A stretch of 64,000 bases of DNA. Origin: Anaerocolumna cellulosilytica (GTDB lineage: Bacteria > Bacillota > Clostridia > Lachnospirales > Lachnospiraceae). A program made the position numbers and the translations under genes. The notes under the pieces were generated by a model. That model searched no databases. It was not told the origin of the DNA and saw only the letters and a list, made by a program, of their open reading frames with translations. Below are positions 1 to 9,545 of the stretch, piece by piece. The DNA is taken from positions 5,366,628-5,430,627 of the forward strand of contig NZ_AP023367.1 of NCBI RefSeq assembly GCF_014218335.1, written 5' to 3'. The first letter of the stretch is position 1. The number at the start of each line of letters is the position of its first letter.

Positions 1-431
1 TTGCCGTCTGCTAGCTGCGATGAGGTAAAAAAGGATTCACAAGGAGTACAATACATTCCTTCATAAAATCCTTTATAAATATCACCTTTCTCATAAAGCT
101 TTTTAAAAATCTTCTGAACCTGTTTTTCATGGTATTCATCCGTTGTACGGATGAAGTTATCATAAGAAGTATTCATTAAATCCCAGATTCCCCTAATCTG
201 TCCGGCAATCTCATCTACAAACGCTTTAGGAGTTATACTTGCAGCAGAGGCTTTATCTTCAATCTTCTGACCGTGCTCATCTGTTCCTGTCTGGAAAAAC
301 ACTTCATAACCCTGCTGTCTCTTAAATCTGGCTATGCTGTCGGCAAGGACAATTTCATAGCTGTTTCCGATATGAGGCTTTCCGGAAGTATATGCAATAG
401 CAGTTGTAATATAATAGGGTTTTTTACTCAT
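1..431 (-). CDS. metG: Methionyl-tRNA synthetase, N-terminal part (cut by window edge)
   Basis: Charges tRNA-Met with methionine in the cytoplasm. The visible 143 residues begin MSKKPYYITTAIAYTSGKPHIG, which contains the class I HIGH-type motif (HIGN). A TGTDEHGQKI stretch follows, and near the window edge YCTPCESFF gives the first CxxC half of the zinc knuckle. The start is the ATG preceded by AAGGAGGAAATTAA on the minus strand. The C-terminal catalytic half, KMSKS motif and anticodon domain lie outside the window. A T-box leader directly upstream fits an aminoacyl-tRNA synthetase gene. The family call is firm; nothing can be said about the missing end. Confidence 0.95.
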   Translation of the reverse strand, partial: MSKKPYYITTAIAYTSGKPHIGNSYEIVLADSIARFKRQQGYEVFFQTGTDEHGQKIEDKASAASITPKAFVDEIAGQIRGIWDLMNTSYDNFIRTTDEYHEKQVQKIFKKLYEKGDIYKGFYEGMYCTPCESFFTSSQLADG

Positions 432-450
432 TTAATTTCCTCCTTAATAT

Positions 451-711
451 AAAAAAGCTCTCGTCTTCTTTTAAAGACGAGAGCTATATCCCGTGGTACC
501 ACTTTAATTCAGTCCGGCAAACCGAACCCTTTATAACTGTCTAATAACAGTATGTCACATAACGGGTGCATCCGTCGCAGCCTAAAAAAATTCCCTTCTC
601 GGTGCGCAGCTCCAAGGCCATCTTCAGCAAATATTCCATGACTCCTTTTCAACTACCGGAGCTCTCTGTACATTTCGTCTTTGCTTACTCTTCTTTTCAC
701 AGCTTTTATCC
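451..711 (-). promoter_or_regulatory. T-box leader of metG with terminator
   Basis: On the minus strand the leader holds the T-box core AAAGTGGTACCACGG (491-505). A perfect 12-bp terminator hairpin follows (arms 456-467 and 474-485) and then a T run. Upstream is a stem-I-like region containing GGAGCTGCGCACC. T-boxes bind uncharged tRNA and switch between antiterminator and terminator. A candidate Met specifier ATG lies in GAAGATGGCC, but I assign it only from sequence resemblance. The 5' limit is approximate. Confidence 0.9.
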
Positions 712-878
712 AGATATAATTATTTTAATATAGTTATATAGTTATCTCTAACTTGATATAGTCTATAGTATATTCTATAAAACTGAAACTTAATCATTCA
801 CTAGAAGTTAGCATAGCATGCGGAGAAAATTTTGTCAACTGCCTCCGACTAAAACCTTTATAAAGGTGCAGTTCTTCT

Positions 879-1319
879 CTACTTTTTGCCTTCTTTAAAT
901 GCCTGAAAGATTTTATCTGCTATTTCTGGATTCACAGACTTAATATCATTTAAGTATACCAATGTGCTTCCCTTATACTCCTGAGCTTCTCCTAAAAGAA
1001 TAATTTCAAAGGTAGAACGCAGAATATTTATTATACACTCTTCGCTATGATATGTATTACAGTTACGACATTCGTGGAGCATATATGCTAATGCATTAAT
1101 TATTGTTTCATCATCATATAGCCTCATATCGCCAAAAGGTATATGTTCCATTCCTCCATCAACCATCGCACCATTTTGTTTGATACAGGTTAAGAGCACT
1201 TGCCTGCAATAGCCGATAAGACATGCTTCCTTTTGACATTTGCCACAAGTATTCTCTGTCAGACAGCAGTGCTGTACCTGTGATATTAAACTGTCATAAT
1301 TAAATGATAATACCGCCAT
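879..1319 (-). CDS. Cysteine-rich conserved hypothetical protein
   Basis: A 146-residue soluble protein that I do not recognise. The N-terminal part has closely spaced cysteines (CCLTENTCGKCQKEACLIGYC) and a second group lies mid-protein (CRNCNTYHSEEC). This pattern suggests bound metal or an Fe-S cluster. The start is supported by AGAAGGAATAAGAA before ATG. It is the last gene of a run with the CcdA-TlpA fusion and the HxlR regulator on the same strand, 44 bp after the regulator. A redox-related role is inference from that context and the cysteines only. Confidence 0.7.
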   Translation of the reverse strand: MAVLSFNYDSLISQVQHCCLTENTCGKCQKEACLIGYCRQVLLTCIKQNGAMVDGGMEHIPFGDMRLYDDETIINALAYMLHECRNCNTYHSEECIINILRSTFEIILLGEAQEYKGSTLVYLNDIKSVNPEIADKIFQAFKEGKK

Positions 1320-1363
1320 TTCTTATTCCTTCTTTCTTTTGTAAAAAACCTGTATTTAATACT

Positions 1364-1795
1364 TTAGTCCATGTCCTTTATTTCCATGTCCTCTTTTGTA
1401 ACCACTTTGTTACAAACGGGACAATAATAGGAATGCTTAATGCTGTGCCCACACTCTTTATGAGTCAGCTTTTTATAACACTTTTTCAGATGCCTCTCTC
1501 CCCAAAGCAGCAAACCGGTAAATATATCTTCTAACTCCCGTCCGCTCTCCGTCAGATAATAGCGGTATCTGGGTGGGTGGGTCTGGTATAATTCGGTTCC
1601 GATTAATCCGTCACTCTCCAGAGTCTTAAGCCTTTCCGATAATAAGTTGGTAGGTATACCCTCCAGGCCATTTTGTATCTCCTTATAAGTATCCTTTCCC
1701 CTCATAATCTGATGTATTATTAAGAGAGTCCATTTGTCTCCAATAATATTTAATGTTTGTGCTATATTGCAGGGTATATTGTATTGATTTTTCAT
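1364..1795 (-). CDS. HxlR-family winged-helix regulator with C-terminal Cys cluster
   Basis: DNA-binding regulator of the HxlR (MarR-like) family, 143 residues. The family signature is clear: a Cys near the N-terminus (C9), IGDKWTLLIIHQI, then the recognition region LLSERLKTLESDGLI and the wing PPRYRYYLTESG. Beyond the usual domain it carries C106, C115, H117, C125 and C128 (YYCPVCNK), which look like a zinc ribbon. I chose the ATG with GGAGAG five bases upstream rather than an in-frame GTG 33 nt earlier. It follows the CcdA-TlpA gene closely, so a thiol or metal sensing role is a reasonable inference. Confidence 0.88.
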   Translation of the reverse strand: MKNQYNIPCNIAQTLNIIGDKWTLLIIHQIMRGKDTYKEIQNGLEGIPTNLLSERLKTLESDGLIGTELYQTHPPRYRYYLTESGRELEDIFTGLLLWGERHLKKCYKKLTHKECGHSIKHSYYCPVCNKVVTKEDMEIKDMD

Positions 1796-1831
1796 ATGCT
1801 CTCTCCATGGGACATTATTGAATATCACCGG

Positions 1832-3184
1832 TTATTCCGTAGATTTTAAGGTTTGGTCTATGACATTTTGCATTACGTCTTTTGTCATCATCCCCGGCAC
1901 ATAGCCTAGCACATTGCCGTCTTTGGTAATCAAAAAGGTAGTTGGAAAGGCACTTATATAATAACTTGAAAATACTTCACCGGTTTCATCAAAAACGGTT
2001 GGAAAGGTGTATTCATTTTCCTCTAAGAATGCAATAATATCCTCTTTGGTTTCATCTGAATTATTAGGATATTCTTCACTCTTTGGATTAGCAACCCCCA
2101 GAATAACGACTTCCTCCTCATTTAGATTAAACTCCTGATATAATTCTTCTATATGTGGCATTTCTTTTTTACACGGCGGGCACCAAGTTGCCCAAAAGTT
2201 TAAAAATACCACCTTCCCCTTATAGTCCGATAAGGTATGAACATTTCCATACTGGTCGGTTAGGGTAAAGTCTATGGCGGGTATTTCTTCTAATTCTCTG
2301 CCAGCCTGTTCTTCTTCCTCTTGGGTTGCAGCATCTGCACTACCCTTAGAATCTTCTCTGTCAACTATGGATTCCTTCTCATCCTCTAAGGCCGTATCTT
2401 TTGCACCATTGATAGCTTTACTCTCCTCCTTGTTGGTTATGGGAAAATTGGTGCCTATGGAATTTAAGTAACTGGATATACCATTCATCCAGCCTGTAAA
2501 GGTCATAATACCAAGAAGTATTAATAAGATACCACCTGCTTTAATCGTATATTGAATAAACTTCTGCTTCGCCTTTAAAAAAGCAAGAACCCGGGCAGTA
2601 AAGAGTCCAAGAAGTAAAAAAGGTATAACAAATCCGAGCGCATAGACAAGTACCAGCAGATTGCCTAATGCTGCATTCTTCGCTCCGGATGCCAGTATTA
2701 ATACCGAAGACAAGGCAGGACCTATACAAGGCGTCCAGGCAAAACTAAAGGTAAATCCCATAATTAGGGCAAGAAACGGCGTTATGCTCTTATCCGTCAG
2801 ATTTAAATGAACCTTTCTCTCCCTTTGCAAGAATTTAAAGTCTAGAATTCCAAGCTGAAATAATCCAAATAGGATTATAAGTATGCCACCAATTCTAGTA
2901 AAAAGATATTTATGACTATTAAAAAATTGTCCTAAAGCAGAGAATGTCATTCCCAGTATAAAAAAAGCAAAAGAGATTCCTAAAACAAAAAAGAACGTAT
3001 GTAAAAATACCTTCTTCCTTCCGTAGGTTATTACTCCGTTTTCATCAACCTTTTTGGCATTTCCCGCTAAATAACTCATATAGACAGGAATAAGAGGTAT
3101 GACACAGGGCGAAAAAAAAGAAATTACTCCTTCTAAAAATACCAGTATGAAACTGATATGTCCTGTATTGAGTCCTTCAAACAT
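1832..3184 (-). CDS. CcdA-type membrane thiol transporter fused to TlpA-like thioredoxin
   Basis: A 450-residue fusion. Residues about 1-235 form a CcdA/DsbD-like membrane domain of about six helices with the paired cysteine regions FFSPCVIPLIPVYMSY and FAWTPCIGPALSS, which pass electrons across the membrane. An acidic linker (about 245-300) leads to an extracytoplasmic TlpA/ResA-like thioredoxin domain with the active site WATWCPPCKKEMP. The fusion lets one protein carry reducing power outward and use it there. The start has AAGGAGAAGTTT upstream. It is the first gene of a three-gene run with an HxlR regulator and a Cys-rich protein. The substrate is unknown; no cytochrome c genes are near. 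Confidence 0.93.
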   Translation of the reverse strand: MFEGLNTGHISFILVFLEGVISFFSPCVIPLIPVYMSYLAGNAKKVDENGVITYGRKKVFLHTFFFVLGISFAFFILGMTFSALGQFFNSHKYLFTRIGGILIILFGLFQLGILDFKFLQRERKVHLNLTDKSITPFLALIMGFTFSFAWTPCIGPALSSVLILASGAKNAALGNLLVLVYALGFVIPFLLLGLFTARVLAFLKAKQKFIQYTIKAGGILLILLGIMTFTGWMNGISSYLNSIGTNFPITNKEESKAINGAKDTALEDEKESIVDREDSKGSADAATQEEEEQAGRELEEIPAIDFTLTDQYGNVHTLSDYKGKVVFLNFWATWCPPCKKEMPHIEELYQEFNLNEEEVVILGVANPKSEEYPNNSDETKEDIIAFLEENEYTFPTVFDETGEVFSSYYISAFPTTFLITKDGNVLGYVPGMMTKDVMQNVIDQTLKSTE

Positions 3185-3462
3185 AAACTTCTCCTTGTTA
3201 TTTTAATGATAACCCCAGCTTTAAGACTACATTATTAATTATATTACATATTATTCCAACATCTTATAAAGCTTAACACAGTAACTTTAAAAAGTCAACT
3301 CACTTGTTAAATTAAAGTATCAGATAAAAAAATAATTCTTTTTTACTATACTTAAAATACATGAATGGTTATAGGATATATATCATAACTTAGTAAGTGT
3401 AGGTTAATACTTTTACTATTTATTCTTAAAGATTACATTTTCATTAAGATGGAGATTTTTGA
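3185..3462. other. AT-rich intergenic region between divergent genes
   Basis: This is the leftward part of a 414-bp gap between the CcdA-TlpA gene and the DUF885 lipoprotein gene. It should contain the promoter for the leftward operon, but I see no strong match there. No coding sequence or hairpin stands out. Confidence 0.5.
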
Positions 3463-3491
3463 TTGACAAAACTCCAAAAACACTATATGTT
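3463..3491 (+). promoter_or_regulatory. Promoter of the DUF885 lipoprotein gene
   Basis: TTGACA (3463-3468), a 17-bp spacer and TATGTT (3486-3491) form a good sigma-A type promoter. It would give a leader of about 100 nt before the ATG at 3599. Confidence 0.6.
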
Positions 3492-3598
3492 TGCTTATGA
3501 GTATTTAATAATGGGAAATAGCTTGTGCCCGTCCCCCAACGTTTATGTATGGACAATGGCATGGTTATTATATACCCCTTTAGAAAGGTTAGGTTTCT

Positions 3599-5350
3599 AT
3601 GAAAAGATTTTATAAAGTTTATCTGTGGCTCTTTCTGTCTGTTCTTTTATCTTTTAGTTTTGCCGGCTGTGCCAGACAGTCCATAGACAAAACCCCTAAT
3701 ACAGAAGATTTTGATTCCTTTACCAACCGTATATTTACAACAGAAGTGCAGAAAAGCACCATTACTTTAAATTTTTCACTGGCAAATCCAAAAGAATATG
3801 GCATCCTTGATACAAACGCAACACTTGGACATTATACCTTAGAAGAAATGCAAAAGTCCCTGCTAGATGCAGAAAATTATCTGGCTGCCTTAAAATCTTA
3901 TGATTATAAGTCTCTATCCGATGAACAGAAGTTAACCTACGATATCTTAAAAGAAGTTTGGGAATTAGAGACGACCACGGGTGATTTACTGCTGTATCAT
4001 GAAGTACTTGGTCCTACCACCGGTTTACAGGCACAACTTCCGGTGTTGCTGGCAGAATATAATTTTTATACCAAAGATGATATTAATACATATCTGGATC
4101 TTTTACCCCTGCTATACGACTACTTTGGCGAAATCTGCGCGTTTGAAAAGGAAAAATCTGACGCCGGTTTGTTTATGAGCGATAAAGTTGTCGATAATAT
4201 TTTAGACCAATGTAAAACCTTTATAGAAAACAAGGATAATAACTATTTAATTGAAATATTTAATGATAAAATAGATGCCTTTCAGGGCTTATCTGCTTTG
4301 GAAGTACGAACTTACAAAGCAGCAAATAAAGACGCTGTTTTTACTTCTATTATACCGGCTTATGAGTTATTAATAACTACTTTAACAGATTTAAAAGGAA
4401 CCGGCACCAACAATGGGGGTTTAAGCCATTTTGAGAAGGGCAAAGAGTATTATGAATATCTTTTAACAGCCAATACCGGTTCTTCCCGCTCTGTTAAGGA
4501 ATTAAAAGAATTGTTAGATACCTCCATTACCACCAACCTTATGAAACTTAATTCCATCATGGGAAAAGACCCGGATGTATATGATGCAGTTATGAATATA
4601 ACCTATTCGCTAACTGACCCAACTGAAATCCTTGAATATTTAAAGACCGCTATAAAAAAAGATTTTCCGGCCTGCCCGGAAGTAAACTATTCTGTAAAGT
4701 ATGTACATGAATCCTTGCAGGAGCATTTGAGCCCGGCTATGTACTTAATACCGGCAATTGATAATTACAAAGAAAATATTATCTATATTAATAATAACCC
4801 TGATTATGATTTACAGCAGATATTTAATACTCTGGCTCATGAAGGCTATCCGGGTCACTTATACCAAGCTGTCTATTTCAGAGATAAAAATCCTGCTCCT
4901 ATACGAAGCCTCCTTGACTTTGGGGGCTATGCAGAAGGCTGGGCTACTTATGTGGAATATTACTCTTACCACCTTACTGATTTTTCTCCTGATGTGGCTG
5001 ATTTTCTAGAAGCAAATATGGCCGCAAATATGGCCTTATACTGCAAGCTGGATATTGGTATTAACTATGACGGCTGGACCCTTTCCGAAACCGCCGATTA
5101 TCTAAATAGTTTTGGTATAACCGATAAATCAACCATTGAGGTTTTATACACAACCATGATTGAAGAGCCGGCGCTTTATCCACAATACGGTATTGGTTAT
5201 CTGGAATTTATGAACTTAAAAGAAACTGCTAAGGATGCCTTGAGAGATAAATTTGAGATAAAGTCTTTCCACCAGTTCTTATTAGATATCGGTCCTGCAC
5301 CTTTTGATATTATTGCTCAAAGAATGGACACTTGGATGAAAAAACAATAG
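3599..5350 (+). CDS. DUF885 family lipoprotein, putative metallopeptidase
   Basis: A 583-residue exported protein. The N-terminus is a lipoprotein signal peptide ending in the lipobox FAGC, so it is probably anchored outside the membrane. Near residues 414-420 it has HEGYPGH, the HExxPGH motif of the DUF885 family; H414, E415 and H420 are likely zinc ligands or catalytic residues. The length is normal for the family. AAAGGTTAGG precedes the ATG. It stands alone between a promoter and a terminator. Peptidase activity is inferred from the motif; the substrate is unknown. Confidence 0.88.
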   Translation: MKRFYKVYLWLFLSVLLSFSFAGCARQSIDKTPNTEDFDSFTNRIFTTEVQKSTITLNFSLANPKEYGILDTNATLGHYTLEEMQKSLLDAENYLAALKSYDYKSLSDEQKLTYDILKEVWELETTTGDLLLYHEVLGPTTGLQAQLPVLLAEYNFYTKDDINTYLDLLPLLYDYFGEICAFEKEKSDAGLFMSDKVVDNILDQCKTFIENKDNNYLIEIFNDKIDAFQGLSALEVRTYKAANKDAVFTSIIPAYELLITTLTDLKGTGTNNGGLSHFEKGKEYYEYLLTANTGSSRSVKELKELLDTSITTNLMKLNSIMGKDPDVYDAVMNITYSLTDPTEILEYLKTAIKKDFPACPEVNYSVKYVHESLQEHLSPAMYLIPAIDNYKENIIYINNNPDYDLQQIFNTLAHEGYPGHLYQAVYFRDKNPAPIRSLLDFGGYAEGWATYVEYYSYHLTDFSPDVADFLEANMAANMALYCKLDIGINYDGWTLSETADYLNSFGITDKSTIEVLYTTMIEEPALYPQYGIGYLEFMNLKETAKDALRDKFEIKSFHQFLLDIGPAPFDIIAQRMDTWMKKQ

Positions 5351-5382
5351 TATCAATACGGATACAAACGTATTATTAATAA

Positions 5383-5431
5383 AGAGAAGCTCTATGACCT
5401 CCTTCTAACGGAAAGCCATAGGGCTTCTTTT
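5383..5431 (+). terminator. Rho-independent terminator
   Basis: An AGAAGCTCTATG arm pairs with CATAGGGCTTCT and a short T run follows. It lies 33 bp after the DUF885 stop codon. Confidence 0.75.
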
Positions 5432-5529
5432 AATCTTTTTACCAATTCATTTGGAATTCTAATAAAATGCTTTAACCTGTTTTTACATATCATCTTTAGG
5501 TTATTTGTATTAGAACGCAAATTTCTATC

Positions 5530-6306
5530 TTAAGAACCGGTTGATTTATAATGACTGATACCTAATCTCCAGAACAAGTAACATGGTATTAAAAATAAGC
5601 AGGCCGCTAACGGCAAGAACCGGTACCAGCTATTCGTACTCTTTCCCAGTATATATAATAAAGGATAGTACTGAACCAGAGCAAAGGGCACAATAAAGGT
5701 ACAAAACTGTAGTACTCTTTTACCATAAATGCTGATTGGGTATTTTCCGTACTCCTTTGCACCGTCGGTAAGTACATTCATAAATTCAAGACCTTCTGTT
5801 GTAAAGAAGCAAAGTGTTGCATATACCAAAAATATAGATGAAAACAACACAAATCCTCCAACTATCATTAGGATAAGGGCTAATACCTTATTAAAACTCC
5901 AGTCTATCCTGCTTTTATGAACTCCATAGCTAAACATAAGTACGGCCTGCAAAAAACGCCCTACACGGGTTAGCTCTATCTTGCTTCCCAGAACCTGAAA
6001 TATCTCATTTCTGGGTCTTACCATAATGCGGTCAAATTCTCCGTTACTTATGGTGGCGGAGAACATATCAAAACCTCTGACAAAGCATTCTGCCAGGGAA
6101 AACTGTATTAACACAATAGAAAAACAAAGCAGTACTTCTTCAAACGTATAACCCTTCACATTGGGGAACAAAAGAAACATAAAATATACCCCTAAGAATA
6201 CATTAAAAGCTAAAAGAAACTGTCCTATGGTCATAAAAATGAAAGAGGTCTTATACTGCATTGCACTTTTTAATTGTATAGAAAAATACTTCATATATAA
6301 TTTCAT
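5530..6306 (-). CDS. ABC-2 type exporter permease, second subunit
   Basis: A 258-residue membrane protein with about six hydrophobic segments. It starts in the cytoplasm with a short amphipathic stretch (MKLYMKYFSIQLKSAMQYKTSF) and has the FMVRPRNEIFQVLG-like cytoplasmic loop typical of COG3694 permeases (here RIMVRPRNEIFQVLG). It is the third gene of an ATPase-permease-permease operon, 30 bp after the first permease. Such three-gene sets export unknown substrates, sometimes drugs or lipids. The substrate cannot be read from the sequence. Confidence 0.85.
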   Translation of the reverse strand: MKLYMKYFSIQLKSAMQYKTSFIFMTIGQFLLAFNVFLGVYFMFLLFPNVKGYTFEEVLLCFSIVLIQFSLAECFVRGFDMFSATISNGEFDRIMVRPRNEIFQVLGSKIELTRVGRFLQAVLMFSYGVHKSRIDWSFNKVLALILMIVGGFVLFSSIFLVYATLCFFTTEGLEFMNVLTDGAKEYGKYPISIYGKRVLQFCTFIVPFALVQYYPLLYILGKSTNSWYRFLPLAACLFLIPCYLFWRLGISHYKSTGS

Positions 6307-6336
6307 CTTCTCTTAACTTTCATCCTTTCTGCATAA

Positions 6337-7140
6337 TCAACCACCCTGTACCACTACCCGCTTTAGAGCTTTGTTCATCAATAGCTTTCCTCCGCAGGTC
6401 AGTACAACACACCAAAACACCTGTAACACAATTGCACGAAGCAAATGCGCCCCCTGTAAGTTTCCGGAATAAACCCGAAGTGGTACATTCTGCATGGAGC
6501 CAAAAGGCAGCAATTCAAATACCCACCGTATGCTGTCAGGGAAAAACGGCAAAGGTATAACTGCACCGGAGAAAAACTCAACCATAGCAACTGCCAGTAA
6601 GCGGATGCCGGCAGCAGACACTGTATAAAAGCTTGAAATATATATCAGCATACAAAAAGCTACAACAACTATCAATGCCAATATTAAGGTGACTAAAAAA
6701 AAGAAAAAAGTAGTCATATCCTTTGGTACGGTAAACCCATAGGGTTTGGGAAGCAGAATACCTATAAAAAGGATGGGAAAGCATCTGAGAATTGCTTTTG
6801 ATAAGCGGTTTGCTATACTTCTTACAAACCACATATTATAAAGGTTTACTGGTCTGCATAGTTCATATGCAATATCCCCTTTTTGAATTGCATGAAAAAT
6901 CTCGTTTTCTAACAGCCAGGTCATATAAAGGGCTAAAAATGCCTGCTGCATCCATATATAAGAGGATAGATCCTGAAATTTCATAGGAAATGCCAATGGG
7001 TCTGCCTCATAAAAAGCTGTGAACATAAGTATCTCTAAAGCTCCCCAGGCAAACTGCGTTACAATGCCCGCCAGAGCTGCCGCCCGGTATTGAAGTCCAT
7101 ACAGAAACCTAAGCCGAAAAAAGGATACATATTTTTGCAT
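6337..7140 (-). CDS. ABC-2 type exporter permease, first subunit
   Basis: A 267-residue membrane protein with six predicted helices. It resembles COG4587 permeases, including the cytoplasmic loop AIQKGDIAYELCRPVNLYNMWF. I chose the ATG with AAAGGA nine bases upstream; an ATG 18 nt earlier has no ribosome-binding site. It sits between the ATPase gene and the second permease, and the two permeases probably form a heterodimer. The transported compound is unknown. Confidence 0.87.
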   Translation of the reverse strand: MQKYVSFFRLRFLYGLQYRAAALAGIVTQFAWGALEILMFTAFYEADPLAFPMKFQDLSSYIWMQQAFLALYMTWLLENEIFHAIQKGDIAYELCRPVNLYNMWFVRSIANRLSKAILRCFPILFIGILLPKPYGFTVPKDMTTFFFFLVTLILALIVVVAFCMLIYISSFYTVSAAGIRLLAVAMVEFFSGAVIPLPFFPDSIRWVFELLPFGSMQNVPLRVYSGNLQGAHLLRAIVLQVFWCVVLTCGGKLLMNKALKRVVVQGG

Positions 7141-7257
7141 CTGTTCTATTCCTTTCATTACTTAAAATATGTTAGACAATTGCAAAACATATTATCTAGA
7201 TCACATAAATGACTGTTTCGCAACTACTTACTTATATTGTGTTTCAGATAATTTAAT

Positions 7258-8262
7258 CTATATCTCATATTGTTTATAAAGCTGAACCACAAGCTCATCC
7301 ACAGAAGTACCAGTTACTGAAATGTCTGTAATATCCACCTGTAGGCTTAGATAGCTTATAACCTCTGAAACTGAAAGGATATCCGTATCAATTCCGATGA
7401 TTGCCCTTCCTTTCCTGGCACCCTTTTCTTCATCAAGAGAATAGTCATCTGCCAGCATACTTAAGCCTTCACATAAAGTAAGTTCGTTCCCGGAATATTC
7501 GACAACTGCCTTCTTTGCTCCACGAAACGTATGCCTTAAATCCTCCAGCTTACCGTCTAAAAGAATTCTTCCTTTTCCTATCAGTATAATTCTTTTGGTT
7601 AATGCTTCAATATCCTGCATATCATGGGTAGTCAGTATGACTGTTGTCTTATGCCTTTTGTTAATGTCAAGAATAAAATTACGTACTGCAATTTTCGATA
7701 CGGCATCTAAACCAATGGTCGGCTCATCCAGAAAAAGTATTTTAGGATTATGAAGTAGAGATGCTGCGATTTCGCACCGCATTCTCTGCCCTAAAGACAG
7801 TTGTCTTGCAGGTGTCCTTATAACTTCTTTTAAATCCAGTAGTTGGACTAATTCCTCCAGCTTGTCCTTGTATGCTCTCTGGGGGATTTTATATATATCC
7901 CGAAGCAGTTCAAAGGAATCAATAACCGGTACATCCCACCAGAGCTGGGAGCGTTGTCCAAATACAACACCTATGTCCCCTACATGGCTAATCCGGTCTT
8001 TCCAGGGTATCCTGCCATTAATCAGACAGGTTCCTGAATCCGGTGTCAATACACCGCTAAGTACTTTTATGGTACTGCTCTTACCAGCACCATTTGGTCC
8101 GATATAACCAACCATCTCACCCTCTTTAATAGCAAAGGATATATCCTCTAGAGCATGAACATACTCATACTCTTTATGAAACAAGGCTTTCACAGCCTCT
8201 TTCATACCCGCATTGCGGCGTGCGACCTTAAAGGTCTTGTTAATGTGTTCCACTTGAATCAT
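7258..8262 (-). CDS. ABC exporter ATP-binding protein
   Basis: A 334-residue ATPase of the COG4586 type that powers the two downstream permeases. The Walker A is GPNGAGKSS, the signature is LSLGQRMRCE, and the Walker B is ILFLDEPTIGLD, followed by a TTHDM switch histidine. A C-terminal extension of about 90 residues is usual in this subfamily. AGGAGGGAAAA directly precedes the chosen ATG; upstream in-frame starts lack such a site. First gene of the operon. All catalytic motifs are intact, so it should be active. Confidence 0.92.
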   Translation of the reverse strand: MIQVEHINKTFKVARRNAGMKEAVKALFHKEYEYVHALEDISFAIKEGEMVGYIGPNGAGKSSTIKVLSGVLTPDSGTCLINGRIPWKDRISHVGDIGVVFGQRSQLWWDVPVIDSFELLRDIYKIPQRAYKDKLEELVQLLDLKEVIRTPARQLSLGQRMRCEIAASLLHNPKILFLDEPTIGLDAVSKIAVRNFILDINKRHKTTVILTTHDMQDIEALTKRIILIGKGRILLDGKLEDLRHTFRGAKKAVVEYSGNELTLCEGLSMLADDYSLDEEKGARKGRAIIGIDTDILSVSEVISYLSLQVDITDISVTGTSVDELVVQLYKQYEI

Positions 8263-8571
8263 TTTTCCCTCCTGGTAGTAATATTCTTTCATCTTCAATC
8301 CATTGCATACCGTAGGACTCCCTGCGGCTCTGTCACAGATATGAAGGGCTAAAAACGGTGATTATCAACCATTTTAACCTTCATCATCAGAGGGCAGTAC
8401 TTTATGAGTAATTGCCATTCATGAATCAAATTAGGAAATATCTTGCCAAGCGTATGTTTCCTTGGATTTTGCCAAGGAAACCGTGGTAAACATCCAAATT
8501 TTTGCGAAAGGATATTCATTATATACCCTTTGGTGATATATGTCAAATAAAACCTTGCTTATTTTATTTCC
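8263..8571. other. Intergenic region with one perfect hairpin
   Basis: This 309-bp gap lies upstream of the ABC operon and downstream of the aldo/keto reductase gene. It holds a perfect 10-bp inverted repeat, GTTTCCTTGG (8456-8465) with CCAAGGAAAC (8472-8481), without a T run. It could be an operator or an RNA hairpin. No convincing coding sequence is visible. Confidence 0.5.
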
Positions 8572-9417
8572 TTATTCAATATCTAAAGGTACCTTTCGTT
8601 TTGGTGGAGGAAATTCCATATTCAGCCTCTTTATATCCTGCTCATCCAGTATAATCTTCACCGCCTCGTAATTGTCTTTGACATGGCTTGCTTTTGAAGC
8701 TTTAGGTATTGCTACAACATTTTCATTTGCCAATACGAAACTTAATAGAACCTGGTAAATGGTTGCACCATGCTTTTGGGCAATCTCCTCTAGTCCGGTA
8801 CTGTTTTTAAGTGCGCATTTTAAATTACCTGCCTGCGCTAATGGACAATATGCCATAACCGGAATTCCTTTTTCCTGCTGCCAGGGAAGCAAATCATATT
8901 CAATTCCTCTTGACCCCAGATGGTATAGTACCTGATTTATTGCACAGTTCTCTCCATTCTGTACGGTTAATAGCTCTTCCATATCCGATAAATCAAAGTT
9001 TGAGACACCCCATCTGCGTATCTTGCCCCTTTTAACCAATTCCTCCAGACATGCAACCGTTTCTGAAAGAGGTATGTTCCCTCTCCAATGAAGCAGATAC
9101 ATATCAAGATAATCCGTCCCCAGCCTCTTCAAAGAAGCATCGCAGCTATCAAATATCTTTCCTTTTCCTGCATGAAACGGATATACCTTCGAAACTAGAT
9201 ACAACTTTTGTCTGGGATATTCCGTTATTGCTTCCCCAATCAGACTTTCCGTTCTTCCGTCGCCATACATTTCAGCCGTATCAATCAATGTCATTCCCAG
9301 CTCCAAACCTTTTTTTAATGCTTTTATCTCTGACTCCCTGCTATTTGGATTTTCACCCATCTTCCAGGTGCCTTGTCCAATTTTGGCAATTGATGAACCA
9401 TCCTTTAATTTTAACAT
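8572..9417 (-). CDS. Aldo/keto reductase
   Basis: NADPH-dependent oxidoreductase of the aldo/keto reductase family, 281 residues. The catalytic tetrad can be placed: D46 and Y51 in IDTAEMYGDG, K77 in LVSKVYP and H110 in YLLHWRG. The C-terminal cofactor region IPKASKASHVKDN is also present. I prefer the ATG eight bases after an AGGGGG site; another ATG two codons upstream is only two bases from it. A structured leader and a promoter lie upstream. The physiological aldehyde or sugar substrate is unknown. Confidence 0.9.
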   Translation of the reverse strand: MLKLKDGSSIAKIGQGTWKMGENPNSRESEIKALKKGLELGMTLIDTAEMYGDGRTESLIGEAITEYPRQKLYLVSKVYPFHAGKGKIFDSCDASLKRLGTDYLDMYLLHWRGNIPLSETVACLEELVKRGKIRRWGVSNFDLSDMEELLTVQNGENCAINQVLYHLGSRGIEYDLLPWQQEKGIPVMAYCPLAQAGNLKCALKNSTGLEEIAQKHGATIYQVLLSFVLANENVVAIPKASKASHVKDNYEAVKIILDEQDIKRLNMEFPPPKRKVPLDIE

Positions 9418-9447
9418 ACTCATGTCCCCCTTTATAAATATTGTTTA

Positions 9448-9545
9448 TTATCACCCCCAGACAATACCTTCCCTAAAGGCATTCTGGGGTAATAACACAG
9501 AAGAAGACCTGTAATAGGCAAAACTTTGTCGCTTCTTCCACAATT
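9448..9545 (-). promoter_or_regulatory. Structured 5' leader of the aldo/keto reductase gene
   Basis: On the minus strand two hairpins follow the promoter. The first pairs GAAGAAG with CTTCTTC around 9499-9541. The second pairs TTATTACCCCAGA with TCTGGGGGTGATAA around 9448-9494. Together they fill almost the whole leader before the ribosome-binding site. I do not recognise a known riboswitch class. Confidence 0.5.

Noticed and set aside
8349..8546. A 65-codon frame on the minus strand
   Set aside because: It runs through a perfect hairpin, has no ribosome-binding site and no protein-like pattern.
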